From Gp7-AA6 sp036395755 (lineage in GTDB: Bacteria; Acidobacteriota; Thermoanaerobaculia; UBA5066; Gp7-AA6): a stretch of 64,000 nt of DNA. The stretch covers positions 47,218 through 111,217 of the forward strand of contig DASWCZ010000058.1 of the NCBI GenBank assembly GCA_036395755.1, read 5' to 3'. Below the pieces are notes generated by a model. The model was given only the letters and a program-made list of their open reading frames with translations. It did not search any database and was not told the DNA's origin. The position numbers and the translations under genes are program-made. Shown here piece after piece: positions 27,042 to 35,675 of this stretch (position 1 is the first letter of the stretch; each line of letters begins with the position of its first letter).

Positions 27042-28294
27042 GCCGCCTCGATCAGAAAACGGCGGATCATTTCGAGGGAGAACATCGCGGACGTCCGGCG
27101 AACCATCGCGCGGTCGCCGCCGAAGAAGCGCTTGCTCGCCTTTTCGCGCCCCTCGCGGTCGACTACGGCGAAGAAGACGGTTCCAACGGGCTTTTCGGCA
27201 GTCCCGCCGTCCGGCCCGGCGATCCCGGTGATCGCGGCGGCGAAGTCGGACCCGAACCGCTCGCGGGCTCCGCGCGCCATCTCGCGGGCCGTTTCCTCGG
27301 AGACCGCGCCGTGCCGCTTCAGGGTCTCTTCCTGGACGCCGAGAAGGGTCTCCTTCGACCGGTCCGCGTACGGAACGACCGTCCCGAGGAAATACGCGCT
27401 CGAGCCGGGAACGTCCGTGAGCAGTGACGAGACCAGGCCTCCGGTGCAGGATTCCGCGAGCGAGAGCGTGCGGCCCTTCTCCTTCAGCACCCGCCCCAGG
27501 CTCTCGGCGAGCGCTTCCCCGCCGGTGCCATGGATCCGGAAGCCCAACACAGATCGAAAGTCGTCCTCCATCTCCGCCACGCGCGCTTCCGCCGCCCCCG
27601 GATCGCCCCGCGCACAGAGATGCAGCTCGACCTCTCCGGGAGAGGCGAGGATCGTGACCGGATCGTCCTTCCACTTTGCGTAGAGAGGCGCGACGAGCTC
27701 TTCGACCCTCGACTCGCCCATTCCCGCGATCCGCAGGACGCGGCGTTTCGTGACCGCAGTACCGCCGCCGCGCCGAAGCTCGGGGAGGACCTTCTGCTCG
27801 AAGATCTCGCGCATCTCCGAGGGAACTCCGGGCAGGACGACGATCTGCACGCCCTTTCTCTCGAGCCAGAGGCCGGGCGCGGTCCCCCGCGCGTTTTCGA
27901 GCACGCGCGCGCCTTCCGGGAAATCCGCCTGCTTCTCGTTGACGGAAGGCATGCGGAGACCGCGGCGCCCTTCCCACCGCTCCCGCATCGCCGCGATGAA
28001 GCGCTCGTCGCGATGGACCGGGACGCCCATCCAGCGCGCGATCGCGGCCACAGTCATGTCGTCCGCCGTCGGACCCAGGCCCCCGGTCGTAAAGATCCAG
28101 CCGGCGGTGGCGGCGGAACAGGAGAGCTCCCGGGCGATCTCCTCCGGCTCGTCGCCGACCACCGATTTGCGCACGACCGCGATGCCCACCTCTTCGAGCC
28201 TCTCGGTCAGCCAGGACGAGTTCGTGTCGCGGCGCAGCGGTCCGAGCATCTCGCTTCCGATTGCGACGATCGCCGCGCGCGTTCCGGCACTCAT
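27038..28294 (-). CDS. cinA: CinA family protein (NMN deamidase / ADP-ribose pyrophosphatase)
   Basis: A 418-aa two-domain protein. The N-terminal MoaB/COG1058 domain contains GSEMLGP, FTTGGLGPTADD and VLPGVPSEM; the C-terminal PncC-type domain contains SLAESCTGGLVSSLLTDVPGSSAYF and ITGIAGPDGGT. CinA homologues recycle NMN and hydrolyse ADP-ribose; some are competence-associated. Start ATG 28294 (MSAGTRAAIVAIG) overlaps the ABC-F stop by ATGA; the longer reading upstream is antisense-free shadow of ABC-F. It is the head of the cinA-thpR-plsY-gpsA chain. Confidence 0.93.
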   Translation of the reverse strand: MSAGTRAAIVAIGSEMLGPLRRDTNSSWLTERLEEVGIAVVRKSVVGDEPEEIARELSCSAATAGWIFTTGGLGPTADDMTVAAIARWMGVPVHRDERFIAAMRERWEGRRGLRMPSVNEKQADFPEGARVLENARGTAPGLWLERKGVQIVVLPGVPSEMREIFEQKVLPELRRGGGTAVTKRRVLRIAGMGESRVEELVAPLYAKWKDDPVTILASPGEVELHLCARGDPGAAEARVAEMEDDFRSVLGFRIHGTGGEALAESLGRVLKEKGRTLSLAESCTGGLVSSLLTDVPGSSAYFLGTVVPYADRSKETLLGVQEETLKRHGAVSEETAREMARGARERFGSDFAAAITGIAGPDGGTAEKPVGTVFFAVVDREGREKASKRFFGGDRAMVRRTSAMFSLEMIRRFLIEAA

Positions 28295-30282
28295 CGTTTT
28301 GAACTGTGGGGGGTGCAGGCCCGCAGGGCCTGTCCCCCCGACATTTCCGGGCCGGCCGGCTCCCCCTGCTCCTCCGAGAGCTTCGCCCACTCCTCGACCA
28401 GCCGCTCGAGCTCTTGTTTGCGCTGGGCCTTCTCCTCCGACAGTCGGTGCGACTCGACGGGACCGAGCTCGAGGCCCTCTTCCCAGAGCCGCGTTTCGAT
28501 CGCCTCGATCTCCCTCTCCTGTGACGCGACCTTCTGCTCGAGCGCCGCGATCCGTCGTTTTCGCCGCGCGGCTTCCTTGTCTCTTTCCGCCGGTACGGGT
28601 CGGGTGCGACTCTCCGGCTTCGCGAGACCGAGGACTGGGGACCGGGGACCGGGGACTGTCGTCACCTCTGCCTCGGGACGCCTTCTTCGCTCGGCGCGCT
28701 CATCCGCCGTATCCGTGTAGTTCCCGTCAAGCAGCCGTGCCCGTCCCCCGCGCAGATCGAGAACGCGTGTCGCGAGCCGGTCGATGAAGGCCCGGTCGTG
28801 CGAGACAAAAACGATCGATCCCGGAAAGTCCTCGAGCGACTCTTCGAGCTCCTCGCGGGAGTCGAGATCGAGGTGGTTGGTCGGCTCGTCCAAGAGAAGG
28901 AGGTTGTGCCGCTGTCTCATGACGACCGCGAGAGTGAGCCTCCCCTTCTCCCCGCCGGAGAGGCCGGAGATCAGCGCGAAGACCTCGTCCTCCCGGAATG
29001 CGAAGCGCGCGAGGTAGGACCGCATGGCCTCCTCGGTCTCGTCGGGATGCTCGTCCCAGACCGCGTCGATCACGCGTCGTCGCGGATCGAGGTCCGAGAG
29101 CTCCTGGTCGTAGTAGCCGATCGAGACGTCGTGCCCCGGCTCGAACACCCCGGCGAGCGGCGCGAGGCGGCCGGCCAGAGTCTTCAGGAGCGTGGTCTTC
29201 CCGCTTCCATTTTCGCCCAGAAGAGCCAGCCTCTCGCCGCGAAGGAGCTCGAAGTTGACCCCGCGCACGATCGGAGTCCCGGGGACGTAACCGGCGTCGA
29301 GATTCTTCGCGCGGAGAAACGTGCGGCCTCCGATCCGTGCGGCGTCGAAGCGAAATCCGACCGACGTGGCGTCTTCGACCGGCCGCTCCAGCCGGTCCAC
29401 CCGGGCGAGCCGGGTGCGCCGACCCTTCGCCTGGCGGGAGTTCACTCCGGCGATGTTGCGGCGGATGTACTCCTGCTCCTTCTCGATGAATTCCTGCTGC
29501 TTCTCGAAGGCCCGCGTGGCCGAAAGGACCCGCTCCGCTTTCTGTCGGCGGTAGGAGCTGTAACCGCCGGAGTACGCGCTCAACCGCCCGTTCTCGAGGT
29601 CGATGATTTCGTCGGCGACGCGATCAAGGAACCGCCGGTCGTGCGTGACGACGAGGTAGGCGCGACGCGAGCGTGCCAGGTACTCCTCGAGGAACTCGAC
29701 GGCCTGGAAGTCGAGGTGATTGGTCGGCTCGTCGAGGAGCAGGGCGTCGGGAGAGGACAGGATCGCGCGCGCGAGCATCGCCCGGTTCTTCTGCCCGCCG
29801 GAGAGCTCTCCGAGCGGCCGCGTGAAGTCCCCCTTCTCGAATCCGAGGCCGGAGAGCGCCTTGTCGACTTCGGCCACCATGTCGTAGCCGCCCTCGTTCT
29901 CGAACTTGTGTGAGAGGGCGTCGTATCGGTCGTGGAGAGCCGCGCTGTCCTGCCCGTCCGCCATGGCGTGCTCGAGCCGCCGCATCTCCGCCTCCACCGA
30001 GTGGAGATGGTGAAACGCCCCGGCCACGTAGTCGTGGAGCGTTTCGGAGAGGTCCGCCTCGAGAGCCTGCTCGACGGTCGAGATCCGGACGGCGTTTGCG
30101 CGAATGACCTCTCCCGCGTCCGGCTCCTCGCGTCCCAGTGCGAGACGCAGAAGGGTCGTCTTGCCTGCGCCGTTCCGGCCCACGAGCCCGACCTTCTCAC
30201 CCGGGTTGTGCTGCCAGGTGACGTCCCGAAGGATTTCTTTCGGGCCGTAGGACTTGCGGACGGAGTCGAAGCGATAGAGCAC
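28291..30282 (-). CDS. ABC-F family ATPase (translation factor, Uup/EttA-like)
   Basis: Soluble protein with two ABC domains and no membrane segments; such proteins act at the ribosome E-site. Walker A motifs are GRNGAGKTT and GENGSGKTT, signatures LSGGQKNRAMLARAIL and LSGGEKGRLTL, and both Walker B sites read LLLDEPTNHLD. The linker between domains (KQQEFIEKEQEYIRRNIAG) is the P-site-tRNA-interaction-type helix pair. The C-terminus has a coiled coil (about 560-640), as in Uup. A low-complexity segment (TTVPGPRSPVLG) and the last about 12 residues derive from repeat DNA. GTG 30282 (MLYRFDSVRKSYG) fits the family; GTG 30312 would add ten residues. Confidence 0.9.
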   Translation of the reverse strand: MLYRFDSVRKSYGPKEILRDVTWQHNPGEKVGLVGRNGAGKTTLLRLALGREEPDAGEVIRANAVRISTVEQALEADLSETLHDYVAGAFHHLHSVEAEMRRLEHAMADGQDSAALHDRYDALSHKFENEGGYDMVAEVDKALSGLGFEKGDFTRPLGELSGGQKNRAMLARAILSSPDALLLDEPTNHLDFQAVEFLEEYLARSRRAYLVVTHDRRFLDRVADEIIDLENGRLSAYSGGYSSYRRQKAERVLSATRAFEKQQEFIEKEQEYIRRNIAGVNSRQAKGRRTRLARVDRLERPVEDATSVGFRFDAARIGGRTFLRAKNLDAGYVPGTPIVRGVNFELLRGERLALLGENGSGKTTLLKTLAGRLAPLAGVFEPGHDVSIGYYDQELSDLDPRRRVIDAVWDEHPDETEEAMRSYLARFAFREDEVFALISGLSGGEKGRLTLAVVMRQRHNLLLLDEPTNHLDLDSREELEESLEDFPGSIVFVSHDRAFIDRLATRVLDLRGGRARLLDGNYTDTADERAERRRRPEAEVTTVPGPRSPVLGLAKPESRTRPVPAERDKEAARRKRRIAALEQKVASQEREIEAIETRLWEEGLELGPVESHRLSEEKAQRKQELERLVEEWAKLSEEQGEPAGPEMSGGQALRACTPHSSKR
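28308..28339. repeat. G6/C6 palindromic element inside the ABC-F 3' end
   Basis: Inverted repeat of six Gs and six Cs flanking a CAGGCCC / GGGCCTG stem with a 3-base loop. It lies in the last codons of the ABC-F gene, 14 bases before the cinA start, and supplies its odd C-terminal GGQALRACT tail. This looks like a dispersed palindrome that has been read into the coding region; it would form a very stable RNA hairpin at the gene junction. Confidence 0.6.
28632..28657 (+). repeat. GGGGACC short tandem repeat in the ABC-F gene
   Basis: About 3.5 copies of a 7-8 base unit (GGACTGGGGACCGGGGACC...). It encodes the VPGPRSPVLG stretch between the second ATPase domain and the coiled coil on the minus strand. 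A related AGTCCCAGGGACCAAGGTCC sequence occurs in the gap after the Nfu gene (about 40917-40937), so the motif seems dispersed. Confidence 0.55.
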
Positions 30283-30359
30283 GAAGAGATTGTAGCGGCT
30301 CCTCCCTGTCACTCCGAGCCGCCCGTCCTTCTGTCCTTCCGAAGCGCGAAGCCCACCAG

Positions 30360-30440
30360 CCTGTCATTCCGAGGCGCGGAGCGCCGAGGAATCTCTCCCT
30401 CGACGAGGAAGAGATCCCTCGCTTCGCTCGGGATGACAGG
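30360..30440. repeat. REP-like palindromic element, copy 1
   Basis: Imperfect palindrome bounded by CCTGTCATTCCGAG and CTCGGGATGACAGG, with an inner GAGGAATCTCT / AGAGATCCCTC pair. It sits between the pyrimidine nucleoside phosphorylase stop and the ABC-F start. A degenerate partial copy (CTGTCCTTCCGAAGCGCGAAG) precedes it at about 30327-30351. It matches the element at 36869-36950. Confidence 0.82.
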
Positions 30441-30445
30441 CCGCT

Positions 30446-31750
30446 CTAGAGTTTCTCGATCGCGAGCGGCGGCGGGTCGTGCTTGGTGTCGCCGATGTGG
30501 AAGAGCCCCGCGAGCTCGCGCTCCATGTTCGGGCGCGGCGGCTCGCGCTCGCCTAGGCACAGCCACGCGAGCGTCTCACCGGGCTGGACGCGGTCGCCCA
30601 CGTTCTTCTCCACGAGGAACCCCGCCGCAGGATCGATCTCGTCCTCGCGGCGGCGACGGCCGCATCCGATGTCGATCGAGAGAAACCCCATCTTCTCGGT
30701 CGAGATCGAGCGCACGTATCCACCGCGCATCGAGAGCGCCGGGATGCGCTGCCGGGCCTGCGGCAGAAGCGAAGGGTCTTGGACGACGCGCGGGTCGCCC
30801 CCCTGGAACTCGATCAGCTCCTCGAACTTCCGCGCGGCCGCGCCGGAGTCGAACGCCTTTTCGAGGCGCTTGCGAGCCTCTTCCTCCGAGAGCGCCGGCT
30901 CGGCGAACCGGAGCATGTCGGCCCCGAGAAGGAGGCAGATCTCCCGCACGCGGTCGGGGCCTTCGTTGCGCAGGACCCGGATCGACTCCTCCGCTTCGAG
31001 CGCGTTCCCGACGGCGCGGCCGAGCGGCCGGCTCATGTCGGTGATCCAGCCGGTCGCCTGCCGCCCGGCGGCGCGCGACGTGTCGACGAGCGCCCGGCCG
31101 AGCTCGCGCGAATCGTCGACGGTCTTCAGGAACGCGCCGTCGCCGGTCTTGACGTCGAAGACGATGCCGGTCGTACCCGAGGCGAGCTTCTTCGAGAGAA
31201 TCGACGCGACGATCAGCGAGATCGACTCGACGGTCCCGGTGACGTCGCGCAGCGCGTAGAGGATCCGGTCCGCCGGCGCGATCGCGTCCGTCTGCGCGAA
31301 GAGGGCTGCGCCGACCGTGGTCAGGGCCTCCCGCACCCGCGCCTTGTCGAGGTCCGTCCGGAAACCGGGGATTGCCGCGAGCTTGTCGAGAGTGCCGCCG
31401 GTATGGCCGAGGCCGCGACCCGACATCATCCCGACCCGCGCGCCCGCGGCGGCGACGAGCGGCGCGAGAGCGAGCGTGACCTTGTCGCCGACACCGCCGG
31501 TCGAGTGCTTGTCCACGACCGGAGCGAGGTCGGAGAGGTCCCACTTCTCACCCGAGTCGCGCATCGCCTCGGTCAGCGCGGCGGTCTCCGCGGTCGAGAG
31601 CCCGAGGATCACGGCCGCCATCAGAAATGCCGAGGCCTGGTACTCCGGGACTTCTCCCGAGACGACGCCCGAAACGAGGTAGGCGATCTCCTCCCTCGGA
31701 AGCTCCTGCCCGGCCCGTTTCGCGCGGAGGATCTCGTAGACGGACCTCAT
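30446..31750 (-). CDS. deoA: Pyrimidine-nucleoside / thymidine phosphorylase
   Basis: Phosphorolyses thymidine, deoxyuridine or uridine to base and (deoxy)ribose-1-phosphate. The family signature SGRGLGHTGGTLDKLAAIPG is intact, VDKHSTGGVGDKVTLALAP is the phosphate-binding segment, and the C-terminal domain is present. At 434 aa it has normal length. It is the last gene of the salvage cluster, four bases after the amidohydrolase. Whether it is thymidine- or pyrimidine-specific (deoA or pdp) cannot be decided here. Confidence 0.93.
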   Translation of the reverse strand: MRSVYEILRAKRAGQELPREEIAYLVSGVVSGEVPEYQASAFLMAAVILGLSTAETAALTEAMRDSGEKWDLSDLAPVVDKHSTGGVGDKVTLALAPLVAAAGARVGMMSGRGLGHTGGTLDKLAAIPGFRTDLDKARVREALTTVGAALFAQTDAIAPADRILYALRDVTGTVESISLIVASILSKKLASGTTGIVFDVKTGDGAFLKTVDDSRELGRALVDTSRAAGRQATGWITDMSRPLGRAVGNALEAEESIRVLRNEGPDRVREICLLLGADMLRFAEPALSEEEARKRLEKAFDSGAAARKFEELIEFQGGDPRVVQDPSLLPQARQRIPALSMRGGYVRSISTEKMGFLSIDIGCGRRRREDEIDPAAGFLVEKNVGDRVQPGETLAWLCLGEREPPRPNMERELAGLFHIGDTKHDPPPLAIEKL

Positions 31751-31754
31751 CGCC

Positions 31755-33179
31755 TCATCGCTTCGCTTTCACCGCGACGGCCAGGCTCGCATGGACCTTC
31801 TTCCGCCACCGGATCGCCGCGTCGAGGACCGCTTTCTCGTCGAGGGTCACGCAGCGGCGATTCGCGAGCAGGCGCTTCCCATCCACCCAGACGTCCGTGA
31901 CGTCGGACGTCTTCGACGAGTAGACGAGCGTCGAATAGACGTCCTCGAAAGGCTCCTCGTGCGCGGTTCGCGTGTCGACGGCCACGATGTCGGCCTGCTT
32001 GCCGGGCTCGAGCGAGCCGGTCTTCGCGCCCAGGCCGAGCGCACGCGCCCCTTCCCGGGTCGCGGCGGCGAGAAGCTCGCGCGCGGGCAGGACCGTGGGA
32101 TCCTCCGTCTTCACCTTCGCGAGCTTTCCCGCGAAGTCCATCGCCTCGAACATCGAGAGGTCGTTGTTCGAGCCGGCGGGGCCGTCGGTGCCGAGGCCCC
32201 AGAGGAGCCCCTCCTTCTCCCACGCCGCGACGTCCGCGATGCCGGAGGAGAGCTTCATGTTCGATTCGGGGTTGTGTGAGAGCGAGAGTCCGTACTGTCC
32301 GATAAGGCTCCGATCGGACGGGTCCATCCAGACGCCGTGCGCGAGCACGATCGGAAGACGTGAACCGCCGGGAGGCGGATCGAAGAAGCCGATCGACGCC
32401 AGGTACGCGACCGGTGTCTTGCGCCACTTGTCGTGGGCGTCCGAGAGCTCCCGCCGTGTTTCCGCGACGTGGATCAGGATCGGCAGCCTCTCGCTCTGCG
32501 CGAAGTCCCGGGCGCCCGTCAGAGTCTCTTTCGAACAGGTGTAGGGAGAGTGGGGCGCGACGGCCGGGACGATGCGGGGATGGCCCTTCCACTTCTTCAC
32601 GAAAACTTTCATGAACGCCAGCGTTTCTGCCAGGTCCTTGTGGTCCGGCACGGGGAAGTCGATGAACGTCTCGCCCAGGACCGCTCGCAGTCCGGCCTTG
32701 TCGACGGCGCGGGCGGCGTCCAACTCGAAGTAGTACATGTCGGCGAAGGTCGTGGTGCCGCCTTCGATCATCTCGAGCGCGGCGAGCAGCGTGCCGTCGT
32801 AGACGAATCCGGGCGACACGTTCTTCCCCTCGGCCGGGAAGATGTGCTCGGTCAGCCACCGGTCGAGCGGCAGGTCGTCGGCGAGGCCGCGCAGCAAAGT
32901 CATCGCCGCATGGGTGTGGGTGTTGACGAGGCCGGGAATCACGAGCTTGCCGGTCGCGTCGTAGCGGGACCGCGCCGTGTAGCGGGCGCTCACGTCCGCG
33001 GCCGGTCCGACGGCGAGAATTCTCCCGTCCTTCACGGCGACCGCGCCCGGCGAGAATACGGAAAACTTGCCATCCACGGTGACGACGGTCCCGCCGGAGA
33101 TGACGAGGTCCGCGGTTTCCCCCCGTGCCGCGGCGACGGCGCACACGGCAAGCGCGGTCAGGAGCGCAATGCGTCTCAA
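31755..33179 (-). CDS. Exported metal-dependent amidohydrolase (deaminase-like)
   Basis: A 474-aa member of the cytosine/guanine/S-adenosylhomocysteine deaminase group. The metal ligands are visible: VNTHTHAAM (HxH), HVAETRRE, VLAHGVWM and GTDGPAGSN. The N-terminus is a signal peptide (RRIALLTALAVCAVAAARG), so unlike its relatives it should act in the periplasm. The start is TTG 33179, overlapping the cytidine deaminase stop by TTGA; no ATG exists at this position. Its operon of nucleoside enzymes suggests a nucleoside or purine deaminase substrate; this is inference. Confidence 0.87.
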   Translation of the reverse strand: MRRIALLTALAVCAVAAARGETADLVISGGTVVTVDGKFSVFSPGAVAVKDGRILAVGPAADVSARYTARSRYDATGKLVIPGLVNTHTHAAMTLLRGLADDLPLDRWLTEHIFPAEGKNVSPGFVYDGTLLAALEMIEGGTTTFADMYYFELDAARAVDKAGLRAVLGETFIDFPVPDHKDLAETLAFMKVFVKKWKGHPRIVPAVAPHSPYTCSKETLTGARDFAQSERLPILIHVAETRRELSDAHDKWRKTPVAYLASIGFFDPPPGGSRLPIVLAHGVWMDPSDRSLIGQYGLSLSHNPESNMKLSSGIADVAAWEKEGLLWGLGTDGPAGSNNDLSMFEAMDFAGKLAKVKTEDPTVLPARELLAAATREGARALGLGAKTGSLEPGKQADIVAVDTRTAHEEPFEDVYSTLVYSSKTSDVTDVWVDGKRLLANRRCVTLDEKAVLDAAIRWRKKVHASLAVAVKAKR

Positions 33180-33568
33180 AATTCGAACGGCTCCGGCAGG
33201 AGGTCCGACATCCGGTAGAGCTTGCGCTTTCCGCCGACGGTCGCGGAGACGACCGGGACGTCGCCCGCGAATTCCCAGAGGATCTGCCGGCACGCGCCGC
33301 AGGGAGGGGTCGGCTCGTCCGCGCCCGTCACGACGGCGACCGCCCGAAACCGGCGAACCCCCTCCGAGAGCGCTTTCCAGATCGCGACCCGCTCGGCGCA
33401 CACGGTCAGTCCATAGGTCGAGTTCTCGACGTTGCATCCGCCATAGATCGTCCCATCCTCCGCCTCGATCGCCGCCCCGACGGAGAACCCGCTCCGCTTC
33501 GATACGGCATTCCTGCGGCTCGCCGTCGCGGCCTCGATCAAAAGCTGTTCGCGGTCGGGCTCGATCAC
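33176..33568 (-). CDS. cdd: Cytidine deaminase
   Basis: Converts cytidine and deoxycytidine to uridine forms, feeding the pyrimidine phosphorylase in the same cluster. Zinc-site motifs CNVEN, TVCAERVAIWKAL and PPCGACRQILWEF are complete; 130 aa is the usual homotetramer size. The start codon is GTG 33568, overlapping the purine nucleoside phosphorylase stop by GTGA. Confidence 0.95.
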   Translation of the reverse strand: MIEPDREQLLIEAATASRRNAVSKRSGFSVGAAIEAEDGTIYGGCNVENSTYGLTVCAERVAIWKALSEGVRRFRAVAVVTGADEPTPPCGACRQILWEFAGDVPVVSATVGGKRKLYRMSDLLPEPFEF

Positions 33569-34413
33569 GCGCGTCCGGAACGTGCGATGTCCGGCACGAG
33601 CGCCGTCAGCAGGCGGACGAACCGCTCTCCGACCCGCTTCGTCGTCGCGAGGACCTCGGCGTGGTCGAGCGGCTGGGGCAGCATCCCCGCGGCCATGTTC
33701 GTGATCGTCGAGATCCCGAGCACCCGAATGCCGGCGTGGCGCAGGACGAGGGCTTCGGGCACCGTCGACATCCCCACCGCGTCCGCGCCGATGACGCGGT
33801 ACGCCCGGATCTCGGCGGGCGTCTCGTAGGAAGGCCCGGCGGTGCCCAGATACACGCCTTCGCGCAGCGGAACTCCGAGCTTCCGCGCCTTCTCCCTCGC
33901 GAGCTTCCGCAGGGCCGCGTCATAAACGGCGCTCATGTCGGGGAACCGCGGGCCGAGGGAATCCTCGTTCGGGCCGAGCAGAGGGTTCGTCCCAAAGGCG
34001 TTGATGTGATCGGCGATCAGCATCAAGTCGCCCGGCTTGAACGTGCGCCGAATCCCTCCCGCGGCGTTGGTCAAGACGACCGCCGAAACGCCCAGGCGCG
34101 CGAGAACGCGCACCGGGAAGACGACCTCGGACATCGGCCGTCCTTCGTAGAAATGGACCCGCCCGGAGAGGACCGCCACGGAAGTGCGCTCGACGTCGCC
34201 CAAGACGAGCTCGCCGGCGTGCCCGACGACTCCGGAAGGGACCGGGAAATGGGGGATCTCCTGGTAAGGGATCGCGACCCGATTCTTGAGCTTTCCCGCG
34301 AAAGACCCGAGCCCGGAGCCCAGGACGAGGCCAACGCGCGGCGCGCCGTCGCGCTTCCCGCGGATCCAGTCGGCGGAGGCGTCGAGCCGGCCGAGGAGAC
34401 CGGCCTCACTCAT
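33565..34413 (-). CDS. punA: Purine nucleoside phosphorylase (trimeric type)
   Basis: Phosphorolyses inosine and guanosine. A 282-aa protein with VGLVLGSGLGSFAG, FPVPSGVVGHAGEL, GRVHFYEGR, LTNAAGGIR and the base-binding segment TAGPSYETPAEIRAYRVIGADAVGMST split over residues about 191-217; this is the trimeric PNP/MTAP superfamily, PNP branch. The start is ATG 34413, overlapping the transporter stop by ATGA. It is translationally coupled with the transporter and the cytidine deaminase. Confidence 0.93.
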   Translation of the reverse strand: MSEAGLLGRLDASADWIRGKRDGAPRVGLVLGSGLGSFAGKLKNRVAIPYQEIPHFPVPSGVVGHAGELVLGDVERTSVAVLSGRVHFYEGRPMSEVVFPVRVLARLGVSAVVLTNAAGGIRRTFKPGDLMLIADHINAFGTNPLLGPNEDSLGPRFPDMSAVYDAALRKLAREKARKLGVPLREGVYLGTAGPSYETPAEIRAYRVIGADAVGMSTVPEALVLRHAGIRVLGISTITNMAAGMLPQPLDHAEVLATTKRVGERFVRLLTALVPDIARSGRA

Positions 34414-35654
34414 CCCGCGAGCAGACCGGCGATCGTGGCCGTCATGAACGAGGCGAGCGATCCGCCGAGCAATGCTCGGAACCCGAGCCGCGCGATGTCG
34501 CCCTTCCGGGTCGGGGCCAGCCCGCCGATTCCCCCGATCTGGATTCCGATCGAGGAGAAGTTCGCAAATCCGCACAGTGCGAACGACGCGATCAGGCGCG
34601 CCTTCTCCGACATTCCCGCCTGGACGGTGCTCATCTTCGCGTAGGCGAAGAACTCGTTGATGACGGTCTTGTTGCCGATCAGGTCCGCGACGGTTCCCGC
34701 GTCGGGGATCGGCACGCCCATGACCACCGCGAGCGGCCAGAGGACCCACGCGAAGACCTGCTGGAGCTGAAACCCGGGATAACCGAAGAGCCCTCCGACC
34801 CAGCCGAGAAAGCCGTTCAGGAGCGCGATGAGCGCGATGAACGCGATCAGCATCGCGACGATGTTGATGACGAGCGTCATTCCCTGCGACGCGCCGGAGG
34901 CGGCCGCGTCGATCAGGTTGGTGTGCGTTTTCTCGACCTTGAGCGTCACCTTGCCCATGGTCACGGGAACCTCGGTCTCGGGCATCAGGATCTTGGCCAT
35001 CATGATGGCGCCGGGCGCCGCCATGACGGACGCGGTGATCAGGTACTTCGCCGGGATCCCCATGGCGACGTAGGCGAGAAGGACGGCGCCCGATACGTGC
35101 GCCATGCCGCCCGTCATCATCGTGAGGATTTCGGAGCGCGTCATCGTCGGAATGTAGGGCGCGATCAGGATCGGCGCCTCGGTCTGTCCGATGAAGACGT
35201 TCGCGGCGACCGCGAGGGATTCGGCGCCGGAGACCCGCATGAGGCGCTGCATCACCCAGGCCATCCCCTGCACGATCTTCTGCATGACGCCCAGGTAGTA
35301 CATGATCGTGAAGAACGATGCGATGAAGATGATGATCGGGAGCACCTTGAAGGCGAAGATGTAGCCGCCGATCGGCAGGCCGGTCGCCAGGCCGACCTTT
35401 TCCATCCGGCCGGTCAGCCAGCCGAAGACGAACGATCCGCCCTGGTCGGCGTAGGAAATCGCTCCTGTGATCGCCATCGAGAAACGTTCGAGCGCGTTCT
35501 TGCCCGCTTCCCAGTAGAGGACGAGAAACGCGAAGAGAACCTGCAGCGAGAAGCCCCAGAGCACCGTGTACCAGCGAATCGCCCGGCGGTCCGCGGAGAA
35601 GAGGTAGGCGATCGCGAAGATCACGAGGATTCCCGCGAGGCCGATCCAGCGCAT
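34410..35654 (-). CDS. Concentrative nucleoside transporter (NupC family)
   Basis: Inner-membrane H+- or Na+-coupled nucleoside importer, 414 aa with about 10 membrane segments. Family landmarks are FVFGWLTGRME, NVFIGQTEAPILIAPYIPTMTRSEI, VMAAPGAIMMAKILMPE and NEFFAYAKMS. It heads the catabolic part of the cluster and delivers substrates to the downstream phosphorylases and deaminase. Start ATG 35654 is preceded by GAGAGGAGG. Confidence 0.93.
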   Translation of the reverse strand: MRWIGLAGILVIFAIAYLFSADRRAIRWYTVLWGFSLQVLFAFLVLYWEAGKNALERFSMAITGAISYADQGGSFVFGWLTGRMEKVGLATGLPIGGYIFAFKVLPIIIFIASFFTIMYYLGVMQKIVQGMAWVMQRLMRVSGAESLAVAANVFIGQTEAPILIAPYIPTMTRSEILTMMTGGMAHVSGAVLLAYVAMGIPAKYLITASVMAAPGAIMMAKILMPETEVPVTMGKVTLKVEKTHTNLIDAAASGASQGMTLVINIVAMLIAFIALIALLNGFLGWVGGLFGYPGFQLQQVFAWVLWPLAVVMGVPIPDAGTVADLIGNKTVINEFFAYAKMSTVQAGMSEKARLIASFALCGFANFSSIGIQIGGIGGLAPTRKGDIARLGFRALLGGSLASFMTATIAGLLAG

Positions 35655-35675
35655 TCGATCCTCCTCTCTCCAGTC

